DNA of 18,417 nucleotides from JAISGQ01 sp045536305 (GCA_045536305.1 JAZSNH010000035.1:1-18417); one strand, 5' to 3'. Counted from the stretch's first letter, positions 7,645 to 15,424 are shown. Notes: generated by a model from the sequence alone, not told the origin. Program-made: numbers and translations.

Positions 7645-7673
7645 TTGATTTGAGATGTAATATGTAGTATTAT
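7645..7673 (+). promoter_or_regulatory. Promoter of the ruv operon
   Basis: TTGATT (-35, 7645-7650), a 17-base spacer and TATTAT (-10, 7668-7673) lie 21 bases before the ruvC start. I see no LexA box in this promoter, so ruv does not look SOS-controlled from here. Confidence 0.55.
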
Positions 7674-7694
7674 CATTTTATCGGAGGCGATTTT

Positions 7695-8207
7695 TTGCTG
7701 ATACTCGGCGTTGACCCCGGTTATGCCATTGTTGGCTTTGGATTTCTTCGTTACAACCCTCCATATATGAAGCCTGTTGAATACGGCTCTGTCGTTACAA
7801 GGGCGGGAGTCGATTTTTGCCAGAGGCTTGAAACCATTTATAAAAGAACCGCAGAGCTTATTGAAAAACGCAAGCCCGATGCTCTGGCGATAGAAAAGCT
7901 TTATTATGCAAACAATGCAAAAACAGTTATCGGCGTTGCAGAAGCGCGAGGTGTCATTCTCCTTGCCGCTGTGCAGGCAGGTCTTCCTGTCTTTGAATAC
8001 ACCCCTCTTCAGGTCAAAAAAGCTGTCACCGGCTACGGACAGGCGCCAAAACCTCAGGTGCAGGAAATGACACGCAGGCTTTTGGGTCTTAAGGAGATAC
8101 CAAAGCCCGATGACACCGCCGATGCTCTTGCAATTGCAATCTGCCACGCTCAGCACTCAGGCTTTTCGGCAATAGAAGATCGCGTGAAAGGTAGGAATTT
8201 AATTTGA
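7695..8207 (+). CDS. ruvC: Crossover junction endodeoxyribonuclease RuvC
   Basis: A 170-residue Holliday-junction resolvase that cuts four-way DNA junctions in homologous recombination, working with RuvAB. The four acidic catalytic residues are visible: Asp7 (GVDPG), Glu67 (AIEKLYY), Asp140 and Asp143 (DDTADALAIAICH). Length is normal for the family. Translation starts at TTG, supported by GGAGG seven bases upstream and by alignment of the first residues (MLILGVDPG) with the family. The stop overlaps the ruvA start (TTGA). Confidence 0.95.
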   Translation: MLILGVDPGYAIVGFGFLRYNPPYMKPVEYGSVVTRAGVDFCQRLETIYKRTAELIEKRKPDALAIEKLYYANNAKTVIGVAEARGVILLAAVQAGLPVFEYTPLQVKKAVTGYGQAPKPQVQEMTRRLLGLKEIPKPDDTADALAIAICHAQHSGFSAIEDRVKGRNLI

Positions 8208-8812
8208 TCTACAGTCTTTCAGGAATTTTGGAATATACCGAGCCCGGCTTTGTTGTCGTTGAATGCAGCGGAGTCGGCTTTAAATGCTTTGTCTCCTTGC
8301 AGACCCAACGTTCTCTGCCTGCGGTAGGTAAAAGCATTAAGCTTTTTACATATATGAGCGTTCGAGAGGATGCTATGGATCTTTTCGGCTTTGCAACAAA
8401 AACGGAAATGGCTTGCTTTAAGATGCTTATTTCCGTTAACGGTGTTGGCGCAAAGGTGGGCATGGCTATTCTTTCAGAGCTCACAGCAGAGCAGATAGGC
8501 ATGTCTGTTGCGTCAGGCGACTACAAAACATTGACAAGAGCAAACGGAGTAGGCCCCAAGCTTGCTCAGCGGATTGTCCTTGAGCTAAAGGACAAGGTAA
8601 AGGGGCTTGGTGCACCTATTGACGGAGACATTTCCTCTGTTCCCTCTGCCGTTCCTTCACCTTCAGCAAATCCCTCAAAGGCAGTCAGCGCTCTTATGGT
8701 TCTCGGTTATCAGGCAAACGAAGCCACTGCGGCGGTTTCAAAATTTGATCCTTCCTTATCGGTAGAAGAGCTTATCCGCCTTTCTCTGCGCGAAATGGCG
8801 AGCAGACTCTAA
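8204..8812 (+). CDS. ruvA: Holliday junction branch-migration protein RuvA
   Basis: This 202-residue protein forms the tetramer that binds the junction and loads RuvB motors. It has an N-terminal OB domain (MIYSLSG start, about 1-63), two helix-hairpin-helix motifs (LISVNGVGAKVG and LTRANGVGPKLAQRIV), a flexible Ser/Pro-rich linker (about 146-158) and a C-terminal RuvB-contacting domain (SALMVLGYQANEA onward). It begins with TTG inside the last codons of ruvC, with AGGTAGGA upstream. Unlike the usual layout, ruvB does not follow directly: two membrane protein genes lie between. Confidence 0.95.
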   Translation: MIYSLSGILEYTEPGFVVVECSGVGFKCFVSLQTQRSLPAVGKSIKLFTYMSVREDAMDLFGFATKTEMACFKMLISVNGVGAKVGMAILSELTAEQIGMSVASGDYKTLTRANGVGPKLAQRIVLELKDKVKGLGAPIDGDISSVPSAVPSPSANPSKAVSALMVLGYQANEATAAVSKFDPSLSVEELIRLSLREMASRL

Positions 8813-8842
8813 AGCAAATCAGATATATCGGAGGAACTTATA

Positions 8843-9640
8843 ATGAATGGGATAATAAATTCTGCTATTGAGAACATTTCCAATACCGATGTCGATCAGT
8901 TCTGGTGGTCGAAGGAATCCTTCAAGGCAGCATACGGCGAAGATTTTCTCGCTTTCCCTCTCTTTGGCCGCATTCATATTACATGGCTTGTTATCGCTGT
9001 GCTCGTGTGGGTGCTCGGCACGGTAATCTACAGTAAACTCGGCAGCAAGCAAAGACGTTTCGTTCTTTTTTCTATCTGTGCCGTATTCTTTATTCTTGAG
9101 ATTATCTGTGACGTATCTCTTATCATTACTGGTCAATGGCACAACAGCATGCTCCCTCTGCATTTTTGCAGTATAAATATGTTTATATGTCTTTTCTACG
9201 CAATTAAACCTACCCCGATAGTTGCGGATTTTCTCTATGCAGCATCTCTTCCCGGTGCGCTCTTCGCTCTCCTGACTCCTGCCTGGCAGCTGCAGCCTAT
9301 GGGAAACTTTTTCCACATTCATTCGTCAATATTACATATTTTACTCGTCCTTTTCCCCATTCTCTTGTTTGTTGACGGCTTCAGACCAAACGCAAAAAAT
9401 CTCTGGAAGCTGTTTCTTGTGACCGTTATATTCTGCATACCCATGTATTTCCTGAATATTGCTCTTGATACAAATTTCTTTTTCCTTAACGGAGATGACA
9501 ATATCGGTACATTTATAATGCTTGGAAATATTTTTCCCGATTACAGAATAGGTTTGCTTGTTCTTATTGCTGTTCTGTGGCTTATTCTGTTCCTTCCATG
9601 GACCATTGCCGCAAAAATTAAAAACAATAAACCGGAATAA
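8843..9640 (+). CDS. YwaF/TMEM164-like integral membrane protein (first copy)
   Basis: This 265-residue protein has about seven transmembrane helices. The pattern QWHNSMLPLHFCSINMF, LPGALFALLTPAW and NFFHIHSSILHILL is that of the YwaF (TIGR02206) / TMEM164 family. The conserved His residues (LPLHFCS, FFHIHS, ILH) may form an active or metal site; human TMEM164 has been described as an acyltransferase, but no function is established for the bacterial members. GGAGG lies ten bases before the ATG, and the gap from ruvA is 30 bases, so it belongs to the ruv operon. The next gene is a clear paralogue. Confidence 0.85.
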   Translation: MNGIINSAIENISNTDVDQFWWSKESFKAAYGEDFLAFPLFGRIHITWLVIAVLVWVLGTVIYSKLGSKQRRFVLFSICAVFFILEIICDVSLIITGQWHNSMLPLHFCSINMFICLFYAIKPTPIVADFLYAASLPGALFALLTPAWQLQPMGNFFHIHSSILHILLVLFPILLFVDGFRPNAKNLWKLFLVTVIFCIPMYFLNIALDTNFFFLNGDDNIGTFIMLGNIFPDYRIGLLVLIAVLWLILFLPWTIAAKIKNNKPE

Positions 9641-9675
9641 CTTCCTGACGCACAAATGCTAAATGAGGTGATACT

Positions 9676-10425
9676 GTGAGTGAATTTTGGTACTCCTTGA
9701 TGTCGATGCTCGACAAATACGGCTATGACTATCAGGCATTTCCGCTTTTCGGATTCGTACACCTTTTCTGGCTTGCTCTATCCATAATTTCTTTGACAGC
9801 GTGTGCATTTGTGTACAAAAGGCTCGGCGAAAAGGGCAGAAAACGCATTCTTGTCTCTTTATCCCTGTTTATTTTGCTTTACGAGGCAGTTACTCAGCTG
9901 TCCTACGCTCTTACAGATCAGTGGACAAACGGCGTTCTTCCTCTCCATCTTTGCAGTATTAATATTTTCGTCTGCACCCTTTATGCTTTCTTTCCCAAAA
10001 GGCTCATCGGCGAATTTCTATATGCGGTATGTCTGCCCGGCGCTCTGTTTGCGCTGATCGTCCCTTCATGGACACCTCTTCCGCCGCTTAATTTCTTTCA
10101 CATACATTCTCAGATACTGCACATAATTCTCGTTATGTTCCCCACTCTGCTTATTGTGGGCGGTCTTAGGCCGCAGGTCAAAAATCTGTGGAAAATATTT
10201 CTTACGCTTCTTTTCCTTTGCGTGCCGATCTTTTTTCTAAACCAAAGACTCGGGACTAATTTCTTCTTTATAAGCGGAGACGATGACAATACGCTGCTTG
10301 CCTCTCTCGGTGATATATTTCCCGATTATCGGATAGGCTTGCTGCTTGTCGTTGCTGCTGTATGGTTCATTATGTATCTGCCTTGGGAAATTTCAAATAA
10401 GCTCAAATCACCAAACAAAAAGTAA
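9676..10425 (+). CDS. YwaF/TMEM164-like integral membrane protein (second copy)
   Basis: A 249-residue paralogue of the preceding protein. It shares FPLFG, QWTNGVLPLHLCSINIF, LPGALFAL, NFFHIHSQILH, NFFF-x-SGDD and FPDYRIGLL, with roughly half of the positions alike by eye. The N-terminus is about 15 residues shorter. The two genes therefore look like a tandem duplication that has since diverged. Translation starts at GTG with TGAGGTGA seven to eight bases upstream. The gaps on both sides (35 and 32 bases) leave no room for a promoter, so it is co-transcribed with ruvA and ruvB. Confidence 0.85.
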   Translation: MSEFWYSLMSMLDKYGYDYQAFPLFGFVHLFWLALSIISLTACAFVYKRLGEKGRKRILVSLSLFILLYEAVTQLSYALTDQWTNGVLPLHLCSINIFVCTLYAFFPKRLIGEFLYAVCLPGALFALIVPSWTPLPPLNFFHIHSQILHIILVMFPTLLIVGGLRPQVKNLWKIFLTLLFLCVPIFFLNQRLGTNFFFISGDDDNTLLASLGDIFPDYRIGLLLVVAAVWFIMYLPWEISNKLKSPNKK

Positions 10426-10457
10426 TTTTCTTTCATAATAATACCGGAGGTATTAAA

Positions 10458-11567
10458 ATGTCACCTAAAAACAACAATGATTTTGACGATTTCGGCGCAA
10501 CACAATCTACATCCTTTGATGACGATATGGATTTTGAAAACAGAATAGTTGCCCCTGAATTCTCCTCCGAAGACGGTGACACCGATAATCCCCTGCGCCC
10601 GAAAAGCTTTGAGGATTACATCGGACAAGACAAGGTAAAGGAAAATCTGAGTGTTTACATAAGTGCTGCTCTTGCCAGACATGAAACGCTCGACCATTGC
10701 CTGCTCTACGGTCCTCCGGGTCTCGGAAAAACAACACTGGCAGGCATAATCGCCCACGAAATGGGAGTCGGCCTCAGGGTCACCTCAGGCCCTGCGATAG
10801 AAAAACCCGGCGATCTTGCGGCTCTGCTTTCCTCGATGAATCCCGGCGATGTGCTGTTTATAGACGAGATACACCGTCTTTCACGAATGGTTGAAGAGGT
10901 TTTATACCCTGCCATGGAGGACTTTGCAATTGATATCGTTACAGGCAAGGGACAAGGCGCCATGAGCTATCATCTCCCTCTGCCTCACTTTACCCTTATC
11001 GGTGCCACAACGAGAGCAGGTCAGCTTTCGGCACCTCTTCGCGACCGTTTCGGCGTTCTGTTCAGGCTTGAGCTGTACACTCCCGAGGAGCTTTCAAGGA
11101 TAGTCACTCGCTCTGCAGGTATTCTTGGCATAGGCATTGAGGAAGAGGGCTCTCTTGAAATAGCCTCACGCTCGCGAGGCACTCCGAGAATAGCAAACCG
11201 TATGCTCAAGCGCGTGCGCGATTTTGCACAGGTTTACGGCGACGGAACCATAACCTATGATATAGCACGCCTTGCCCTTGACAGGCTCGAAATAGATGAG
11301 CTTGGACTTGACAAGGTCGATCGCCTGCTGCTTCGCACGATTATCGACTATTACAAGGGCGGACCTGTAGGACTTGACACTATTGCCGCCGCTATCGGCG
11401 AGGAGGCAGTCTCTATTGAGGATGTTTATGAGCCGTATCTGATGCAGATAGGCTTTCTTTCCCGAACCCCCCGAGGCCGCTGTGTTACCCACGCCGCATA
11501 TCTTCACCTGGGTCTTACCCCTCCCGGCATGAACGACAACAGTAACGGTCAAACCTCTTTGTTTTAG
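10458..11567 (+). CDS. ruvB: Holliday junction branch-migration ATPase RuvB
   Basis: This 369-residue AAA+ motor drives branch migration with RuvA. Motifs are Walker A GPPGLGKTT, Walker B LFIDEIHR, sensor GATTRAG, arginine finger LRDRFG, and a C-terminal winged helix (GLDTIAAAIGEE...GFLSRTPRGR). The core is typical, but the protein carries an N-terminal extension of about 20-25 residues rich in Asp, Asn and Ser before the usual ENRIVAPEF start. The ATG at 10458 has CGGAGG eight to nine bases upstream, while the internal ATG before DFENR has none, so the extension is probably real. The methyltransferase gene starts nine bases after the stop. Confidence 0.96.
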   Translation: MSPKNNNDFDDFGATQSTSFDDDMDFENRIVAPEFSSEDGDTDNPLRPKSFEDYIGQDKVKENLSVYISAALARHETLDHCLLYGPPGLGKTTLAGIIAHEMGVGLRVTSGPAIEKPGDLAALLSSMNPGDVLFIDEIHRLSRMVEEVLYPAMEDFAIDIVTGKGQGAMSYHLPLPHFTLIGATTRAGQLSAPLRDRFGVLFRLELYTPEELSRIVTRSAGILGIGIEEEGSLEIASRSRGTPRIANRMLKRVRDFAQVYGDGTITYDIARLALDRLEIDELGLDKVDRLLLRTIIDYYKGGPVGLDTIAAAIGEEAVSIEDVYEPYLMQIGFLSRTPRGRCVTHAAYLHLGLTPPGMNDNSNGQTSLF

Positions 11568-11576
11568 GAGTATGCT

Positions 11577-12443
11577 ATGAGATTTACTGAATTTTGGAAG
11601 GATTATACCCTGCTTGATGCCTCAGACGGAGAACGTCTTGAAAAATGGGGAGATATCGTTCTTATCCGTCCCGATCCGCAGGTTATATGGAAAACCGAAA
11701 AGAAAGATCCTCTTTGGAAAAATGCCCATGCACGCTATATCCGCTCATCAAGCGGCGGCGGTGCCTGGGAAACATATAAAAAAATTCCTGCCTCATGGCA
11801 GATAAATTACCGTGATCTTACCTTTGCAATTAAGCCCATGGGCTTTAAGCACACCGGTCTTTTCCCCGAGCAGGCGGTAAACTGGGATTTTTTTACCGAG
11901 CTTATCAAAAAAGAAAACCGCCCCATAAAGGTGCTCAATCTTTTTGCCTATACGGGCGGCGCGACCATAGCATGTCTTTCGGCAGGCGCTCACGTAACTC
12001 ATGTGGACGCTTCGAAGGGCATGACAGAATGGGCAAAGGAAAATGCTGTTTTATCAGGGCTTCGTGAGCTTCCTCAGCGCTGGATCGTGGACGACTGTCT
12101 GAAATTTATCTCCCGTGAACAGCGAAGAGGCAACACCTATGACGCTGTGATAATGGACCCCCCAAGCTACGGCAGAGGCCCTAACGGAGAGGTATGGAAG
12201 CTTGAGGAGCAGGTTTACTCTCTGGTGTACGAGTGCTCCAAGCTGCTCTCCGACGATCCTCTTTTCTTTGCTATAAACAGCTATACTACAGGGCTTTCGC
12301 CCTCTGTTATGAGCTATCTTCTGGGTACTCTTGTGCAGCCTTCTCACAGCGGTATACTTTCCTGCGATGAGATCGGCCTGAAGGTCGAAAGCACAGGGTT
12401 TGCTCTGCCTTGCGGAGCAACGGCACTCTGGACAAAGAAATAA
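11577..12443 (+). CDS. RlmI-like class I SAM-dependent methyltransferase
   Basis: A 288-residue Rossmann-fold methyltransferase of the PF10672 group (RlmI/RlmL C-terminal type, likely acting on RNA). The N-terminal 90 residues show WKNAHARYIRSSSGGGAWE. SAM motif I is VLNLFAYTGGAT (119-130), the ribose-binding acid is in HVDASKG (142-148), and motif IV DPPSYGRGP (194-202) is the base-contacting loop. It has no PUA domain, unlike E. coli RlmI, so the target may differ. TAGGAG lies six bases before the ATG and ruvB ends nine bases upstream, making it the last gene of the ruv operon. A degenerate second copy of its last codons lies 55 bases downstream. Confidence 0.9.
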   Translation: MRFTEFWKDYTLLDASDGERLEKWGDIVLIRPDPQVIWKTEKKDPLWKNAHARYIRSSSGGGAWETYKKIPASWQINYRDLTFAIKPMGFKHTGLFPEQAVNWDFFTELIKKENRPIKVLNLFAYTGGATIACLSAGAHVTHVDASKGMTEWAKENAVLSGLRELPQRWIVDDCLKFISREQRRGNTYDAVIMDPPSYGRGPNGEVWKLEEQVYSLVYECSKLLSDDPLFFAINSYTTGLSPSVMSYLLGTLVQPSHSGILSCDEIGLKVESTGFALPCGATALWTKK

Positions 12444-12497
12444 ACCGCGATCACGAATTGCTGTTGACAGAAAAACAGAACTTCGTCCGCAAGGCAA

Positions 12498-12534
12498 CCT
12501 TGCTGGTGCTACAGCACTTTGGACAAAGAAATAA
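12498..12534 (+). pseudogene. Remnant of a second methyltransferase 3' end
   Basis: This segment matches the last 36 bases of the preceding gene (12408-12443) with one single-base gap and four substitutions. Both translate to GATALWTKK-stop, and all four substitutions are at third codon positions (GGA/GGT, GCA/GCT, ACG/ACA, CTC/CTT). That pattern suggests the copy comes from a homologous gene that evolved under selection, later lost except for its tail, rather than a fresh slippage duplication. Upstream of it (12444-12497) I see no further alignable codons. Confidence 0.6.
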
Positions 12535-12563
12535 TATTTTACTGCAAAAAAGGTGATTCTTTT

Positions 12564-13172
12564 ATGAATGGTCTTATTATCAGAAAAGAATACCCATCCG
12601 ATTACCATGAAACCGAAGCCGTTGTTCAGCGCGCTTTCTGGAATCTTCACGTTCCCGGCTGCAGTGAACACTATCTCGTTCACAAGCTGCGCTCAGACCC
12701 TGCATTTGTTCCCGAGCTGTCAAGAGTTGCTGAATTGGACGGAAAAATAGTCGGTGCTGTCTACTATGCAAAAGCGCGAGTCGATGATACGGAGATTCTT
12801 ACCTTCGGTCCTCTTTGCGTTGAACCATGCCTGCAGAAAAAGGGCATCGGCGGCGCGCTTCTTTATGAAACGCTGGAGCTTGCAAAAAAGACCGATCACA
12901 AGGGCATAATAATCTTTGGCGAGCCGGATTATTACCCGCGATTCGGATTCAAATCCTGTGAGGCTTTCGGTATAACCACATCAGACGGCAGAAACCTCCC
13001 TCCCTTTATGGGCTATGAGCTGAAGTGCGGTTCCCTTTCCTCTCTTTCCGGCGGCAGATTTTACGAGTCTGAGGTTTACTATAATCTGCCGGATGAAAAA
13101 GTGGAGGAATACAACAAGAAATTTTCGTATATGGAAAAAAAGGTGCTGCCCTGTCAATGGGGGCAATCATAA
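12564..13172 (+). CDS. GNAT family N-acetyltransferase (YhbS-like)
   Basis: This 202-residue acetyltransferase has the acetyl-CoA pyrophosphate loop QKKGIGGAL (91-99) and strand and helix features such as GIIIFGEPDYYPRFGFK (114-130), which place it with the COG3153/YhbS group. The substrate is unknown. I chose the ATG at 12564 because AAGGTGA lies seven bases before it; the frame stays open to 12519 but without a ribosome site, and that upstream part is the methyltransferase remnant in another frame. It is 120 bases from the methyltransferase stop and I see no convincing promoter in the gap, so it may be read from the ruv operon. It ends inside a bidirectional terminator. Confidence 0.88.
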   Translation: MNGLIIRKEYPSDYHETEAVVQRAFWNLHVPGCSEHYLVHKLRSDPAFVPELSRVAELDGKIVGAVYYAKARVDDTEILTFGPLCVEPCLQKKGIGGALLYETLELAKKTDHKGIIIFGEPDYYPRFGFKSCEAFGITTSDGRNLPPFMGYELKCGSLSSLSGGRFYESEVYYNLPDEKVEEYNKKFSYMEKKVLPCQWGQS

Positions 13173-13218
13173 AAATAAAAGGATATGCCCTCGGGCATAT
13201 CCTTTTATTTTTATGATT
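13165..13218. terminator. Bidirectional terminator with a 26-bp perfect stem
   Basis: Positions 13165-13190 and 13193-13218 are exact reverse complements around a TC centre. The GC-rich core GGATATGCCC is flanked by A-rich and T-rich ends, giving a T-rich tail in both directions. It separates two convergent genes and includes the GNAT stop codon. Confidence 0.92.
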
Positions 13219-13222
13219 GTTT

Positions 13223-14173
13223 TTATGCAGGGCCTATCTCTCTTTCCGCTGCAATGCTGGCACAGTTCTTTGCAAGGCCTGAACGGTAACTGTTGAGAAG
13301 CAGTGCTACGCCTCCGACTGCAGCAGCATAGAGTATCGGCATGAAATAATCGAAAGCTGATGATAAGCTTACGGTGTTCGTAGATCCAATGAAGAAGCAC
13401 GCGGAGAAAATGACAACAATAAATGAAATATTAAATATTTTTGCTGCTATCTCTGCCACAGACAGCGATTTGCTGCGGCCTACATCCACTTTATCACTGA
13501 GTATTTTGTTTGATATATTTAAAACGATGACAGAAGAAGCAAGTGCAAGTATGTACAATACTGTCGCTATCGTAAAGTACAGAACGCCTAAATCGTGTCT
13601 GTCAATAAGCTCGATACGACCTTTGTCCATTCCTGCGTATATTCCGTCCCATCTGACAGCTATCGTTAAGGACATGTAGATTACCTGCAGTATCATAACA
13701 ACCTGCGCCGCTGCTGCAAGGCGATTTCTTTTTATGATCTCCTTTGCAGCTATGTCGGCATCTTCCTCAGTATGAATGATAGAGCCGCTTATTTTCTTTA
13801 TTTTCCTCAGTGCAAGCGGAATTAAGATAATCAGAGGAAGAACTGCCAGAAAATTCATTGCTGTTTCCAGTAATGTATCATACAGTCCGAAGGCACTGTA
13901 TTCCGAATAGAGCATATCTCCCTGCATCACGACATTTTTGTAATAAAAGGTCATATCCGAAAAAGAGAAGCGCACTTCGCCCGTCTTCCCTTTTATGCTT
14001 TCAAACCATTCTGTCATTGCACTGATATTCTCAATAAATTTTCCAACGAACAATAAAACTATCAGCAGCGAAAAAAACATCGCCGCGCCAAATTTGAATA
14101 TTTTACTTAAGCTTTCTCTGTTGTAGCGTTCCTTTAAAAGATTAAAAAATGTTTTGTCTGATCGATCCATCAT
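13223..14173 (-). CDS. Six-TM membrane protein of unknown function
   Basis: I do not recognise this 316-residue protein. It has six predicted membrane segments, at about 26-47, 102-122, 153-173, 195-220, 245-264 and 275-293. A region of about 55 residues between the first two (48-101) contains several aromatic and acidic residues and is probably outside the cell. A charged cytoplasmic stretch (123-152) carries many Lys/Arg and Glu/Asp. Two adjacent ATGs (14173 and 14170) follow GAGAGGG; the second has the better spacing (six bases), so the true start may be three bases later. It lies 50 bases after the HTH gene on the same strand and is probably co-transcribed with it. Confidence 0.78.
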   Translation of the reverse strand: MMDRSDKTFFNLLKERYNRESLSKIFKFGAAMFFSLLIVLLFVGKFIENISAMTEWFESIKGKTGEVRFSFSDMTFYYKNVVMQGDMLYSEYSAFGLYDTLLETAMNFLAVLPLIILIPLALRKIKKISGSIIHTEEDADIAAKEIIKRNRLAAAAQVVMILQVIYMSLTIAVRWDGIYAGMDKGRIELIDRHDLGVLYFTIATVLYILALASSVIVLNISNKILSDKVDVGRSKSLSVAEIAAKIFNISFIVVIFSACFFIGSTNTVSLSSAFDYFMPILYAAAVGGVALLLNSYRSGLAKNCASIAAEREIGPA

Positions 14174-14223
14174 TATCCCTCTCTTATTTTTTCAAAATAT
14201 ACTCCTTAAAAAGTGCCGAAACA

Positions 14224-14613
14224 TTATGAAAACAAGCCTATGAGCCATTTTTCGTCTTCCTCATCGCGCAGTCCCCTGTTATGGGCAAAAACGCGGCGTG
14301 CTTTCTGAAGATTACGATATATCGTTGCCTCGCTCATTGCCAGCATATCACTCGCTTTTCTCACTCGCAGCGTCACTGTCCCCTTCTGACTGAGCTCTCC
14401 CGGACGAATAAAATACACCTCCCTTAAGCAATCAATTATATCTCGTCCGTTTTCTTCCTTCATAAGCTGGTCTACAGTTTTACTCACTGCGCTTAAGTCC
14501 TCAATAGACGGATCTGAAATATCGAGCTCGGAAATATCCTTCTGCTTGGGACAGCCGCACATTGAGTACAGGCGAAAAGCACTTATACAATAATCATGCG
14601 TATTGTCGTGCAT
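14224..14613 (-). CDS. Sigma-70 region 4-like HTH protein
   Basis: A 129-residue cytosolic protein. Its C-terminal half contains a helix-turn-helix (VRKASDMLAMSEATIYRNLQ, about 82-101, followed by KARRVFAHNRGLR) that resembles sigma factor region 4 and the ArpU/RinA-type regulators of phages and integrated elements. The N-terminal SAFRLYSMCGCP stretch also recalls those element-linked proteins. It lacks a recognisable region 2, so it is unlikely to be a full sigma factor. AGGAGG lies ten bases before the ATG. Its promoter faces away from the XRE regulator gene, and the six-TM protein follows, so it may regulate that gene or be regulated with it. Confidence 0.75.
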   Translation of the reverse strand: MHDNTHDYCISAFRLYSMCGCPKQKDISELDISDPSIEDLSAVSKTVDQLMKEENGRDIIDCLREVYFIRPGELSQKGTVTLRVRKASDMLAMSEATIYRNLQKARRVFAHNRGLRDEEDEKWLIGLFS

Positions 14614-14711
14614 CTGTTGTTATCCTCCTGTAATATCCTGCATTTTCAGTTCGTTCCCCATGATATTTTTTCGTCATCCCCGTTTCTTATCGAATATATG
14701 TTCTTTTCTGA

Positions 14712-14740
14712 ATTTTACTATTTTAAAGCACTAATGTCAA
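14712..14740 (-). promoter_or_regulatory. Promoter of the HTH / six-TM operon
   Basis: On the minus strand a perfect TTGACA (14735-14740), a 17-base spacer and TAAAAT (14712-14717) form a near-consensus promoter. The -35 box lies inside a perfect inverted repeat, CTAAT-GTCA-ATTAG (14731-14744), which may be an operator. The leader before the HTH start is about 90 bases. Confidence 0.7.
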
Positions 14741-14775
14741 TTAGCAAAATTACAGAATTTTTACCGTCTTTGACG

Positions 14776-14804
14776 TTGACAATACACAAACGCGGCTATA
14801 CAAT
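14776..14804 (+). promoter_or_regulatory. Promoter of the XRE/S24 regulator gene
   Basis: TTGACA (14776-14781), a 17-base spacer and TACAAT (14799-14804) form a near-consensus promoter ending 29 bases before the TTG start of the regulator gene. Confidence 0.75.
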
Positions 14805-14817
14805 TTGGATATCCAAA
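14804..14817. promoter_or_regulatory. Palindromic operator TTTGGATATCCAAA
   Basis: A perfect 14-bp palindrome starts at the last base of the -10 box and covers the likely transcription start. A repressor bound here would block the promoter, so autoregulation by the encoded XRE protein is the simplest reading. This is inference from position and symmetry. Confidence 0.55.
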
Positions 14818-14833
14818 CAAGTGAGGTGATTAT

Positions 14834-15424
14834 TTGGAAAAGGTCTCTGATTTTAAAACCCGTCTCGAGGAAATGCTTCTTGAGCGCGGGATAAAGGCTG
14901 CACAGCTCTGCCGCGATTCGGGCGTAAACAAAACTACCATTTCGCAGTATCTAAAGGGAGTTTACGAACCCAAACAAGAACAGCTTATTAAAATTGCAGA
15001 GGCTCTGGAGGTCACCCCCCAATGGCTCGATGGGTACGACACGACAAAATATGTTTCCGATACGCCCGATCAAATCTGCAGAATATCTGTCTTTGCCATC
15101 GACGATCTTGAAACTGTTCTCAGGAGCGAGGTCTGCGATCCCGTATACAAGGACTGCCTTTATGTTGAGGCTGACGATCACCTTTACCCTGCCTTAAACA
15201 GAGGAGATCTTGTCCTTATTGAAAAATCCGATCTTCTTTCGGACGGCATGGCGGTGCTTGCTTCCTTTCGCAGATATTATGGGCTGTATATTTGCCGTCA
15301 CTGCTCAGACGGTATAGAGCTTTGCTGTCTGAACGGATATTACCCCTCAATAAAGATAAATCGCGAAGAGCTTTCAGAGCTGAAGGTGCTTGGCAGAGTA
15401 TTGCAGAGTATCAGGAAATGGTAA
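14834..15424 (+). CDS. XRE-family regulator with a degenerate S24 (LexA/CI-like) domain
   Basis: This 196-residue protein has an N-terminal HTH (about 7-65, with SGVNKTTISQYLKGVYEPKQ) and a C-terminal S24-fold domain (about 105-192, VEADDHLYPALNRGDLVLIEK). In active S24 proteins the first motif reads GDSM-like with the nucleophilic Ser; here Asp115 stands in that position, and the region that should hold the catalytic Lys (about 150-157, GLYICRHC) has none. Self-cleavage is therefore unlikely, and the domain probably serves dimerisation or ligand sensing. Translation starts at TTG with GAGGTG five bases upstream. A strong promoter with a palindromic operator precedes it, and a bidirectional terminator overlaps its stop. 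Confidence 0.85.
   Translation: MEKVSDFKTRLEEMLLERGIKAAQLCRDSGVNKTTISQYLKGVYEPKQEQLIKIAEALEVTPQWLDGYDTTKYVSDTPDQICRISVFAIDDLETVLRSEVCDPVYKDCLYVEADDHLYPALNRGDLVLIEKSDLLSDGMAVLASFRRYYGLYICRHCSDGIELCCLNGYYPSIKINREELSELKVLGRVLQSIRKW

Noticed and set aside
12464..12486. A perfect TTGACA in the methyltransferase-GNAT gap as a promoter for the GNAT gene
   Set aside because: No acceptable -10 box follows at 16-18 bases, so no promoter is called.
14620..14661. A 13-codon minus-strand frame (MGNELKMQDITGG) whose stop overlaps the ribosome site of the HTH gene, as a leader peptide
   Set aside because: No ribosome site precedes its ATG and nothing supports attenuation; it is too short to call from sequence alone.
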